A program made the position numbers and the translations under genes. The notes under the pieces were generated by a model. It saw only the letters and a list, made by a program, of their open reading frames with translations, was not told the origin of the DNA and made no database searches. This document shows positions 13,501 through 24,926 of a DNA stretch of 64,000 nucleotides, in pieces (position 1 is the stretch's first letter; each line of letters begins with the position of its first letter). Source of the DNA: Umbilicaria muhlenbergii (lineage: Eukaryota; Ascomycota; Lecanoromycetes; Umbilicariales; Umbilicariaceae); the NCBI GenBank assembly GCA_000611775.1, contig KK106981.1, positions 8,417,431 to 8,481,430 on the forward strand, read 5' to 3'.

Positions 13501-13890
13501 CACTTCTGTTGCATTAAACAAGCACTTACTGATCTTAAGATGAAGATCATGATGTTATAATGCACTTAATACTTGTTGTACATGCTCTTCATGCTTAAAC
13601 TCATCTTTGCTAAAGATCAAGATATCATTCAAGTAGATCATGCATGTGATGTTTAAAAACTCATCAAGTGCTTTATCAATGAAGACTTAAAATGTAGCAG
13701 GAGCATTCATGAGACTGAAAAGCATAATAAGATATTTAAACAGTTTGAATCATGTTCAGAATGCTGTTTTTCACTCATCTTCACCTTTAATTCATATTCA
13801 ATTATATGCATTCTTGCAGTTCAATTTAATGAACTTCTTAACTCCTTGAAGATGATTCAACATGTCTGATATAAATGATAATGAGTAATG
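10592..13890 (-). mobile_element. post-gap part of E1 (integrase, RNase H, reverse transcriptase)
   Basis: This is collinear with E2 16403-19690. Long blocks are nearly identical to E2 (about 10650-11700, 11767-11950, 12000-12616), alternating with clearly diverged blocks. It is a broken fossil. Confidence 0.7.
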
Positions 13891-14174
13891 TGTAAGAGGC
13901 GGGGTGTACGACAGAGCATCATAGTGATGTTTGAATGAGGTGTCATAGACAATATAGTCATGATGAGGTCAATGCAATGATTATACATCTTTTATTCAGT
14001 GGCAAAACTGATCACTGAGGAAGCAGGTTTCTGAACCTCCTTGTGAAGAGTTTTCACTTGATGCTAAGGCGCTAGGCGCTGAGTCATCATATTTATATAA
14101 TGTCATACTATAGTGTCATATTATAATGTCATATTAGTGTTGTACTGTCATATTATTATATGATGACCCTGACA
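13891..14174 (-). repeat. E2 left LTR (3' LTR), 284 bp
   Basis: It runs from TGTAAGAGGCGGGG to CCCTGACA, is preceded by TAATG and is the same length as its partner at 21960-22243. Confidence 0.88.
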
Positions 14175-14970
14175 TAACATTCCCCTTCTCATGACGCCGT
14201 CCCTGATGCCAATTGACTTTAAATTCATCATTATAGACATCACCATGATGGCCTGATAAGTGATTGATCATGTAAGATGAGGGTGTGAAACCGTGCTAAG
14301 GTAAGGCTGATCACATGCCTCATTTAATTGTTATGATATCATGCCTGGCAGTAAGTTCCTTCTAACATAAACATTGAAATTAAAATGTTTACTGTAGGTT
14401 CAAAACACCTTTCCCTTGTGTTTCTTCTTCATCATCTCTCTTATGACATGTTGTCATACTTCTCATGACTTTTTCACAGCTCATTGAGTGACCTGATGAC
14501 TTCATGACATCATCCCTCATTGCAGAGGTGTTCACCTCATGAAGGGAGCATCATGAAGCTTGCAGCTCATGCCTCATTTGTGATGTCATACTTCCTGTCA
14601 TACTTCATATGAATGCTAACATGATATATAAGCAATCAATACTTGAACTCTTGAACTCATGATCATGAACAATGATGAAGACTCATCTTCATCAGGGAAG
14701 CCTGTTGATCTTCAGGCTCAGTGTGATGAGGAGGGCTTTAAGTCAGAGTCAGCAAGTGAAACTGTGATGATTGACACCTTCAGAAAGAGATGAGGAAACA
14801 GAGTGATAAAACTGACTGTTCAACACCTGAAGAGAGTCAAGCATTTACCTCTGAGTGACATCTTCAGCAGCAGTTTCTGCTCTGTGTGATGTCATGATGA
14901 TACCTCACTGCCGGCTCATGTGCAGCAGGCTCATCATCATGAGTGTGTGATTTGAGAGAACCTCAGTCAC

Positions 14971-15198
14971 ATGTTGTCAGGTACTGCTCACTGTGGCTCT
15001 TGCAGAAGAGCTGAAGTTGATCAGTGCTTCATGTCACAGGCTAATTCAGCCTGCACTCATTGCACATCACTCTGCAACCCTCATGATCAATGCACGATGA
15101 AGCCTCTGATTATCACTGCCTCAGCCTCTGAGAGCTCTGATGTTGTTGTTCCACGCGCACGTGCCTATGATGACAGGAGGAGTGACAGCACACTGTAA
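14971..15198 (+). other. antisense Cys-rich ORF inside E2
   Basis: This is a 75-codon plus-strand open stretch, opposite to E2 gag-pol. Its cysteines are spaced C-x2-C-x7-C-x8-C-x2-C-x9-C, and it ends in YDDRRSDSTL, where E1 has YDDQRGDSTL. Further open stretches of similar character flank it on the same strand between 14.66 and 15.71 kb. It resembles the DUF3716-type Cys pattern from memory only. It is a fossil, and expression is not shown. Confidence 0.4.
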
Positions 15199-15983
15199 AT
15201 CTGCCTTTTTTAATCCCCTTTCATTTTGTTTCATTTAGTATGAATATGATGTACTTGTCATACCTATGACATTTTGTCATACTGTCGTACATACAACATT
15301 TTGTCATATTATCATACATATAACATTTTGTCATACTGCTGTACTGTTGCACTGTTGTACTACTGATATGTTAATTGTTGTATAGCGCTTGACAGCTGAT
15401 CAATTTCTCATGCTGCTGCCTCTTATCAGTCACTACTGACACCCTCTGCGCCCTCTGCAGCTGCTTCTCAACGTGAGTTTCTTGACTCCTTTGAGTCAAA
15501 ATGTGCTAATTCAGTAGTCCTGAGGAGCTCATTCAGGCTCTTGCTGTCTTGCTGAAAGACACTGCTCATGCTCTTCACGTCCTCAATGCTCACCAATCTT
15601 GTTGTCACCAAGAGTATATCAAACTCTGTGAGCAGCGTCACATTGAAGAGATGAGGTCAAAGGCCTCATCAAACAGTGAAGAAGGATTTAAGACAGCAGA
15701 AGACAAGTAGATAAATGAGAGTGACTTGACATGATGCTGATGAGGGGTTGAGTGAAGGTGTTGATCTCAGGTTCATTTTGATCTTCAGACCTGAAATGAA
15801 ATGCTTCTGCACTTAAGTGTTCTCTGCAATGTGACACGTCTGTGATAATGTAGTTCATGCAGTAATCTTATTAAAGATCTCATTATAACATCATAGTGTT
15901 GTAGCTCCTGTCATACTTGTTGTAAGGCACAGGCTCTGTCATAAGAGATCAGGTTAACAAAGCTGACAAAGTTTTCAGTTTTT

Positions 15984-16199
15984 AAAGCTCATGACTTTTG
16001 TGACAGCTTCTCAATCAATCTTGAAGAGTCACATCTTAAGGCTCATGACTTTTGTGACAGCTTCTCAATTGATCTTGAAGGACTACATCTTAAGGCTCAT
16101 GACTTTTGTGACAGCCTCTCAATTGATCTTGAAGGGCCACGTCTTAAGGCTCATGACTTTTGTGACAGCCTCTCAATTGATCTTGAAGGGTCACATCTT
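15984..16199 (+). repeat. 54-bp tandem repeat, four copies, in E2
   Basis: Copies start at 15984, 16038, 16092 and 16146, each beginning AARGCTCATGACTTTTGTGA, followed by a short partial copy. E1 has only a single copy plus a fragment at the same place (about 2440-2510), so the array expanded in the E2 lineage. The period is a multiple of three, so the plus strand reads as an 18-residue repeat. Confidence 0.9.
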
Positions 16200-19100
16200 A
16201 AGGCTCACCTGAATTTCTGTTTGTCAGGGTTGTCAGCATGAAATTTTCACATTTTTGCCTTTACATTGCAGATGAAGTGTGCTGACTCTCATGTGTCATC
16301 TCACACCTGATTTGTCAGCTTTCATTTGATGAGGTATTGAAGCCTGCTGTCATGAACATGACTATTCACAATTGCCTTGACTTCTCACTCCTCATCTCAG
16401 TTGAGTAGTAGGTCTTTTCCTGCCAATGCAGAGAACACATGACGTGTGCCTCAAAATGACTTCAATAGAGTGATGTTGAATACATTATAGATGTTTCAAT
16501 CCTCTGAGAGGTCAAGTTCATATGATGATTAATTTATCACACATCATATCATGAATGAGCTGAGCTTTTTTCAATGCAGTTTCTTCATCTGCTTGTTCAC
16601 TGACACATTCTTTTCATTGATCAGTACTAAATCACCTTCTTTGAACATTATCTCTGTTCAGCGTTGATTATAATAATTTACATACATCTCATTAACCTGT
16701 CATAACTGCTCCTGAGCTGTTGCAATTTGATCTTGAAGCTGCTGTGCATCTGCATAAAGTCTTATTTGTTCATGTGAGTGTTGTATAAGTGGCTTACTTA
16801 GGCTCATCTGAGGATCTCACTTTAAGTTAAGCTGAAAGGGGCTCTTTCCTGTAGCAGCATGTATGAAGTTGTTGTATGAGAACTTCATGCAGAGTAGAAG
16901 CTTCACTCAGTCCTCTTGCTGCTCATCAATGAATATGTGTAAATACACCTTCAGGGACTGATTCTGCCTCTTCATTTAACTGTCAGTTTGCAGGTGGAAA
17001 GCCATTGACATGTTATGATGACACTGCATGTGAAAGCAGAAGCTGATTCACTGCTCTGATGTAAACAACTTATCTCTGTCTGTGATTAAAACTTTTGACA
17101 CATCATGATGCTTGATTATGTCCTGAATAAACACTTCAATGAAGTCAGCAACTGACATTGTCTTCTGTATTGAAATATAATGAGTCATTTTGGTCAACTT
17201 ATTGACTACAACAAGGATTGAATCTCATGTCATACTTTCATACATGCTGCTCAGTGGCAGATCTGTAATGAAGTTCATTGTCATCATATGTCATGACTCA
17301 GTTGAGACTGACAATGAGTTTAATAACCTGTATGATTTGTGATGAGCTGACTTCACCTTTTGACATTCAACACAGTCATGACAGTAATGTCATACATCTC
17401 TGACAGCATCAGGTCAGTCATAAGATCACTGCATTAATTCTGTAATTCTTGACTTCCTGAAATGGCCTGCAAAAACATCATCATGAAATCAACTGATCAC
17501 TGCATTGTGAAGGGCAGGGTTCTGCAGAACATAGATTTTATCATTGTAGTGTATGACATCATCTATTTCTTGCCAACATTTTCATATATCTGACAGTATA
17601 AATGTCATATTTGGCTGCATTTCTGATGTCATGATCATCTCAAGGTTCATGTCTATATTCATATTTGTCATCTCAGACTCAGTCAAGTTGTTTTTATCCT
17701 CAAAAAGGGTAGTTAATCCCTGTCATACTCATCATATCAAACTGTCTTTCAACTGCTCAGTACAAATTGCATGTTCAAGTTGTTCAATAGACATTCTTAT
17801 ATAAGCTGTTATCTCCTCACCTATTGGTGAGTGAGTAGACATGAGTTGAAGCGCTTCAACAGTGTCAGCAGAAGTGTTATCCTCAATTTGAAGGCTAATA
17901 AGAACATGACTTGTGTCATCATTCATAACTGCAGTGTTTACTGAACTATTCTTGATTGAGTGCTGCTGAGGCTTTGCATATTTAAGCTCTCTTATTCAGT
18001 CATGGCTTGCTTCTTGAGCATGTAGATCATGAACTGCTGATGTTTCAGTCATATCATCAGCTTCAGTATTCATCATATTGATATATTCATCACGGCTTGC
18101 TTCTCAAGCATGTAGGTCATGAACTGCTGGTGTTTCAGTCATGCTGTCAGCTTCAGTATTCATCATATTGACATATTCATCACAGCTTGCTTCTTCTTGA
18201 GCAGATAGATTCTGCACTGCTGATGTTCTGATGAGACTGCCATCTTCAGTGTTCATCATATCAGTAGTATTCATTGTGACAGGTACAACATTCTCTTGTC
18301 ATAACTTCTGTCATACTGAGCGTCTTGGCTGCAGTGTCATTGTGACAAGCGTGTATAATTTCTCTTGCACTGACTTATAGTCCTTGCTTCCTAAATGAAA
18401 GGACTGTCACATTATTTCAGCAGCAGTTGAGGTACTGACAGCCTTCAGCAGTTCATAATCAGGTCATCTTGACAGATCATCAGCAGAGTTCTTTTTGTCC
18501 TCTTGATATGTGATCTTAAAGTCATACTCAGTGAGCTTTTCAGCTCACTTGAGCTGCCTTCATGTGAGGTTTGAGGTAGTCATGAACCAAACAAGGTTTG
18601 CATGATTAGTCAGTATGACAATTTGGTGTCTAGCACCTCAACAGTAGTGCCATCAATGATGCATGACTTTCATGATGACAAGGAGCTCTTGCTCATCTGT
18701 ATCATATCAAGTCTCAGTATCTAGCAGCTTCTTGCTGTAGTAAATAATTAATAATCAATGCAATTGACCGTCAACCTTGAAGTGTTGCATCAAGATTTCA
18801 TCAATTGTGAATTCAGAGGCGTCTGTTTCAACCCTCATGAGTTTGTTTTCATTGAAGTAATGTAGTAATGAAGCACTCATAAAGGTCTTCTTTAAAGCAT
18901 TAAACACTTTCAATGCAGCTCCTGAAAGTGAAAAAGAGACAGATATGACATTTTCTTGTTGTAGTTCTCCCTCAACTTGTGAGCTGCATGCTGAATAGTT
19001 TATGTTAAATCTTCACAATGAGGTCAGGCTGTTCTGCTTTCTTTTAGTAGCAGTCTGTTGAGACTGAAAAGGAGAGAGTGATGTATCCTCAGTCTTCTTT

Positions 19101-21959
19101 TTATTCTTTCCTGTTTTCAGAAGATTTAACAGTGATGCTGCAATTCATGAATAATCTCTTATAAACCTTCAGAAAAAGTTGATGAAGCTTAAAAAGACCT
19201 GCAATTCATGAATGTTCTCTGAGGGCAGTCATTCTTCAATAGCTTGAATTCTCTTCAGGTTCATGTATATACTTTTTGTGTTAATCTTAAATTCTAGGAA
19301 GTTCACTTCTGTTGCATTAAAGAAGCATTTGCTGATCTTAAGATGAAGATCATGATGTTGTAATGCAGTTAATACTTGTCATACATGCTCCTCATGTTCA
19401 GATTCATCTTTGCTGAAGATCAGGATATCATCTAGATAAATCATGCAGATTATATCAAGGAACTCATCAAGAGCCTTATCAATGAATGCCTGAAACATAG
19501 CAAGAGCATTCATGAGACTGAAAGGCATGACAAGATATTCAAACAGGCTGAATCATGTTCAGAATGCTGTTTTCCACTCATCTTCACCCTTGATTCATAT
19601 TCAATTATATGCATTCTTGCAGTTCAACTTAGTGAACTTCTTAGCTCCTTGAAGATGATTCAACATGTCTGATATAAATGGTAGTGAGTAGCGATTTTTA
19701 ATGGTAATATCATTCAAGCGCTTATAGTCAATGACTAGTCATAGGCTGCCGTCTGATTTTGGTACAAACATAACAGGTGAAGCCGCAGGTGATATTAATT
19801 TGCAGATTATGCCTGTCTTCATAACATCATCTAGATATACCTTCAGTACATTGAGCTCAGCTGAGGACATCAAATATAACTTTCTGAATGAAGATTGCTG
19901 CTCTGATTTCAAGTCAATGACATGATCATGTGAACCTCTCTCAGGTAAAGACTGCTTCTCAGCTGCCTGAAATATGTCTGTGAAGTCATGATATTCAAGA
20001 GGTAGACTGTCATAGACATTGTCATACTCTTTGTCATATCACAATGAGTTTATCTGTAGGGTATATTTTTCCATATCAGCCACTAGATCCGCCGGCCTTA
20101 TAAAACAGTCAGTAATGATGAGGTTGTTCATAATTTACTCATATCATAGTAGTGATTTGAGTTTGCATGAACTAGAAATGATAACCTGAGGACAAAAGGA
20201 GCTGATGCATTATCTTGTGTGACAAAGAAATGATTGCTATAGTGATAAGGTTGATCATCAGTGTTGTATGCTGTAATCATCAGTATGACAGACTCTGATA
20301 GCTCAATCACATTACCTCATGCATTGCCTTGAGCCTCATAGGATTCAGTCAGTAGGGACAGCTTATTGACAACATCTCATGTGATTGTATTGCCCTGGCT
20401 GCTGTTGTTGATAATATATGAATATTTTTTCTTCAGATCATCTCTTGTTGTATGAAAGTTCACCTCTAACTGCCCTGATATCAGATGTGAGATATCATCA
20501 ATGATAAGTAAGAAGGTGAGCTGAAGGTTGACTGTGAATCATTTATTCACATCAATCATGATAATGACTGCTGTTGATCATCCTGTCATACATTCATTTG
20601 TTCAATGACTGATGACTTCACACTTGATACAGAGGCCTGCTGCTTTTCATGCATTCACTTCATTCTTAAGAATAAAGTCTCCTTGTTGACATGAGGGTCC
20701 TGTGAATGTCTGTGTTGTTGTCATGATCACTTTCTCCGCAACTGATATGTGATTTAAATTTCAGCTTTGGTCATGGTTACTTCCTTGATAGAAGCCTCAT
20801 GAATTGTTTTCTCTTTCATGATTGAATTGTTGAGGGTGAGAGGTTTATTATTCAGTGAAAGATTCTTTTCTGTCATAGTATGACGTCTGTGTCATACTTT
20901 TGTTGTTGTTGTCAGTTTTGCTTTGATGATCCTTTTTGGTGTCTGAGCGGCTTCAGAATGATTCATGATTGATGATGATGTCAAGATGTGCTGAAATTTC
21001 CTGCACTGACTATCTTGCAACCTGCGTTGAATCTCAACGTCATAGTTCAGTCAGGACATGATGAGAAAGCCTTGATTATCAATGATCTTGAATGAGCATC
21101 TCATCAATTTCCTTGTGTGAAGTTGAAAGGAAGCAGTAGAGTTCTGATAATTTGTCATATCAAGAGGTGATTGTATCATGACTGCAGAGTTCAGCTGCAT
21201 TGAAGGTGATGATATTTCATTCATTCATGTCTTCATCAGAGGATAAGTTCTTCTCTAGAACCTTTAAAAAGTTGTCATAAGTGACTTAAATGTGATCATG
21301 CTGCTTTTTTTGCTTTCATCAGTCACTCATGACTGTTTTCTCAAGGTAGGTGCCTGCTCAGATGATGAAATCTCATTTGATAAAGAATTACTCTGACATC
21401 AGCTCCTGGTTCTGATTGATTTCATTCAGGTATTCTTGAAGTTTTCATCTCATGACTTTGACGCCTCCTGCATAGAGATGAGGCTCTCATGACTTTATAA
21501 GGTGTTGAAAAGGGGGAGGTGTGATATCTGTCATAACTTGACATCATAATTCATGTGATGAACCTGTGTTGTTTCTTGAGTTTATTGTAATTGAAGGATC
21601 TTCTTGCAGATGTTGATTAAGCTTCTGAAGCTTCTTTTTATTGTCCTCAAACTTAATTTCTTGTCATACATGTTGTAGCTGTAGTCACTGACGCTCAATG
21701 ATCTCTTGATTATGAGCAGTGACTGCCTTAAGATCTTCAATGATGTTGTTGAGGTTGCCTGCAGTGATATGTTCATCATCATCAATGATGTCAGAAGTAG
21801 AGGTATCAATGACTGATAATGTAAACCTGCTAATTGAAGGGCCTGCCTCAGCTTGATTGTTGACTGTTTCACTGACCTGATGAGATTGAAGTGTTGATGT
21901 CATCATGTCTTATTTGTTTTCAACATGACTGTTCGCCTGAAGGTACTGAGTGATCAGTA

Positions 21960-22243
21960 TGTAAGAGGTGAGGTGTATGACAGAGCGTCATAATGATGTT
22001 TAAATGAGGTGTCATAAGCAATATAGTCATGATGAGGTCAATGCAATGATTATACATCTTTTATTTGATGGTAAAACTGATCACTGAGGAAGCAGGTTTC
22101 TGAACCTTCTTGTGAAGAGTTTTCACTTGATGTCAAGGTGCTAGGCGCTGAGTCATCATATTTATATAATGTCGTACTATAGTGTCATACTATAATGTCA
22201 TACTAGTGTTGTACTGTCATACTATTATATGGTGACCCTGACA
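21960..22243 (-). repeat. E2 right LTR (5' LTR), 284 bp
   Basis: It runs from TGTAAGAGGTGAGG to CCCTGACA and is followed by TAATG. After it, the E1 sequence resumes exactly where it stopped at 13890, as judged from the matching E2 interior near 19690. Confidence 0.88.
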
Positions 22244-24599
22244 TAATGATTCTTAATAGTAATATCATTCAAGTGCTTATAATTAATGACTAATCATAAG
22301 CTGCCGTCTGATTTTAATACAAACATAACAGGTGAAGCTGCAGATGATATTAATTTACAAATTATGCCTGTCTTCATAACATCATCTAAATATACCTTCA
22401 GTACATTGAGTTCAGCTGAAAACATTAAGTATAACTTTCTGAATGAAGGTTGCTGCTCTGATTTCAAGTCAATGACATGATCATGTGAATCTCTCTCAGA
22501 CAAAGACTGCTTCTCAGCTGCCTGAAATATGTCTGTGAAGTCATAATATTCAAGAGGTAATGTGTCATACACATCATTATCTCTGTCATACTGTAATGAG
22601 TTCATCTGAAGGGTATATTCTTTCATATTAATCATTAAATTTAATGATCCTATGAAGTGTTCTGTAATGAAAAGGTTGTTCATATGTAAAATGTTCTTCA
22701 GCATCTTCTTTTCATTAACAGTGAATACTCAGTGTGCTGTGATATGCCTCACCTTTTTTCATAGGAATTTCCTCATGTCATATTCATGATTTAAGTTTGC
22801 ATTGATTAAGAATAATAACCTGAGGATGAAAGAAGCTGATGTATTATCTCATGTGACAAGAAAGCAGCTGTTATAATGATAAAGTTAACTGTTGATGTTG
22901 TATGCTGTAATAATTAATATGATGAATTCTGACAAGTCAATCATATTGCCTCATGCATTAACTTAAGCTTCATAGGGTTCAGTTTGTAAAGACAGTTCAT
23001 TGACAACATATCATGTGATAATATTGCCTTGACTGTCATTGTTAATAATATATGAGTATTTTTTCTTCAGATCATCTCTTGTTATATGAAAGTTCACCTT
23101 TAACTGCTCTGATATCAGATGTGAAATATCATCAATGATAAGTAAAAAGGTGAGCTGAAGATTAATTATGAGTCATTTATTTGCATCAACTGCAGTAGTG
23201 ACTGCTGTTGATCATTTCATCATATATTCATTTGTTCAATGATCAGTGACTTCACACTTAATACAGAGGTTGACTGCTTTTCATGCATTCACTTCATTCT
23301 TGAGAATAAAGTCTTCTTGTCAGCATGAAGATCCTGTGAATGTTTGTGTTGTTGTCATGATCACTTTCTTCACAATTGATATGTGATTTGAATTTCAGCT
23401 TTGATCATGATTACTTTTTTAATAAAAATCTCATGAATTGTTTCCTCTTTCACAGTTGAATTATTGAGGGTGAAAGATTTATTATTCAGTGAAAGATTCT
23501 TTTCTGTCATAGTATGATGTTGATGTTGTACTTTTGTTTATGTTGTCAATCTTGTTTTAACAGTTCTTTTTAGTGTCTGAACAGCTTCAGAATGATTCAT
23601 GATTAATGATGACATCAAGATGTGCTGAAATTTCCTACACTGACTGTCTTGCAACCTGCGTTGAATCTCAACATCATAGTTCAGTCAGGATGTGATGAGG
23701 AAGCCTTGATCATCAACAGTCTTAAATGAGCATTTCACTGATTTCCTTGTGTGAAGTTGAAAGAAAGCAGTAAAGTTCTGATAATCTGTCATATCAGAAG
23801 GTGATTATATCATGATTATAAAATTCAGCTGCATTAAAAGTGATGATATTTTGTTCATTCATGTCTTCATCAGGAGATAGATTCTTCTTTAAAATCTTTA
23901 AAAAGTTGTTATAAATAATTTAAATGTGATCATGCTGCTTCTTTTGCTTCTGTCAGTCACTCATGACTGTTTTCTCAAGGTAGGTGCCTGCTCAGATGAT
24001 GAAATCTCATTCAATAAAAAATTACTCTGACATCAGCTTCTGATTCTGATTGATTTCATTCAAGTATTCTTGAAATTTTCATCTTGTGACTTTGATGTCT
24101 CCTGCATAAAGGTGAGGCTCTCATGACTTTACAAGATGTTGAAAAGGGGGAGGTGTGATGTCTGTCATAACTTGATGTTATAATTCATGTGATGAACCTG
24201 CATCATTCTCTGAGTTTGCTGTAATTGTAGTTGAAGGATCTTCTTACAGATGTTGATTGAACTCTTGAAGCTTTCTTTTATTGTCCTTAAACTTAATTTC
24301 TTGTCATACATGTTGTAACTGTAATCACTGACGCTCAATGACCTCCTGATTATGAGCAGTGACTGTCTCAAGATCTTTAATGATGTCATCAAGATTGCCT
24401 GCAGTGATATGTTCATCATCATCAATGATGTCAGAAGTAGGGGTATTAATGACTGATAATGTAAACCTGTTAATTGAAGGGCCTGTCTCAGCTTGATTGT
24501 TGACTGTTTTGCTGACCTGATGAGATTGAAGCGTTGATGTCATCATGTCTTATTTGCTTTCAACATGACCGTTCGCCTGAAGGTACTGCGTGATCAGTA

Positions 24600-24905
24600 T
24601 GTAAGGGGATGAGTGTATGACAGTCATCATATAGATGTTGAACGGGGTGTCATAGGCAATATAGTCATGATAGGTCAGTGCAATGATTATATGTCTTCTA
24701 TTCAGTGGCAAAACTGATCACTGAGGAAGCAGGTTTCTGAACCTCCTTGTGAAGAGTTTTACTTGATGCCAAGGCGCTAGGCGCTGAGTCATCATATCTA
24801 TATAATGTCGTACTATAGTGTCGTACTATAATGTCGTACTATAGTGTCGTACTATAGTGTTGTACTAGTGTTGTACTGTCATACTATTATATGGTGGCCC
24901 TGACA
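24600..24905 (-). repeat. E1 right LTR (5' LTR), 306 bp
   Basis: This is the partner of 419-698. It is 26 bp longer because the short TGTCGTACTATAG unit is repeated four times instead of twice. It is followed directly by GCTCT, the target duplication. Confidence 0.88.
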
Positions 24906-24926
24906 GCTCTAACCCTACCTATTATC

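Larger units (their letters stand above)
13891..22243 (-). mobile_element. Ty3/gypsy LTR element E2, full length but broken, nested in E1
   Basis: This 8353-bp copy has LTRs at 13891-14174 and 21960-22243, each 284 bp, flanked by the duplication TAATG (13886-13890 and 22244-22248). It faces minus: the polypurine tract is the complement of 14179-14190. On the minus strand the parts run Gag (about 21-21.9 kb), reverse transcriptase (about 20-19.3 kb), RNase H (about 18.9-18.4 kb) and integrase (about 17.4-16.4 kb), then the antisense Cys-rich ORF region (14.6-15.7 kb) before the 3' LTR. It is the same family as E1. The two LTRs differ at about 21 of 284 sites, all transitions, so hypermutation rather than age explains them. 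It is broken by dozens of changes, a fossil. Confidence 0.88.
419..24905 (-). mobile_element. Ty3/gypsy LTR element E1 (broken, hosts E2 and E3)
   Basis: E1 has two LTRs (419-698 and 24600-24905), both TGTAAG...TGACA in plus orientation, and is flanked by a 5-bp duplication, GCTCT (414-418 and 24906-24910). It faces the minus strand: a purine tract (GAGAAGGGGAAT on the minus strand, 703-714) lies just inside the left LTR, which is therefore the 3' LTR. Gag-like sequence lies near 24.3-24.5 kb, reverse transcriptase at 22.3-22.7 kb and on from 13.9 kb, then RNase H and integrase downward. The RT-RNase H-integrase order is Ty3/gypsy. Its own DNA is 419-3752, about 10592-13890 and 22249-24905, roughly 8-9 kb without the inserts. 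The coding parts are broken by dozens of changes, so it is a fossil. Hypermutation makes LTR-based dating unreliable. Confidence 0.85.
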
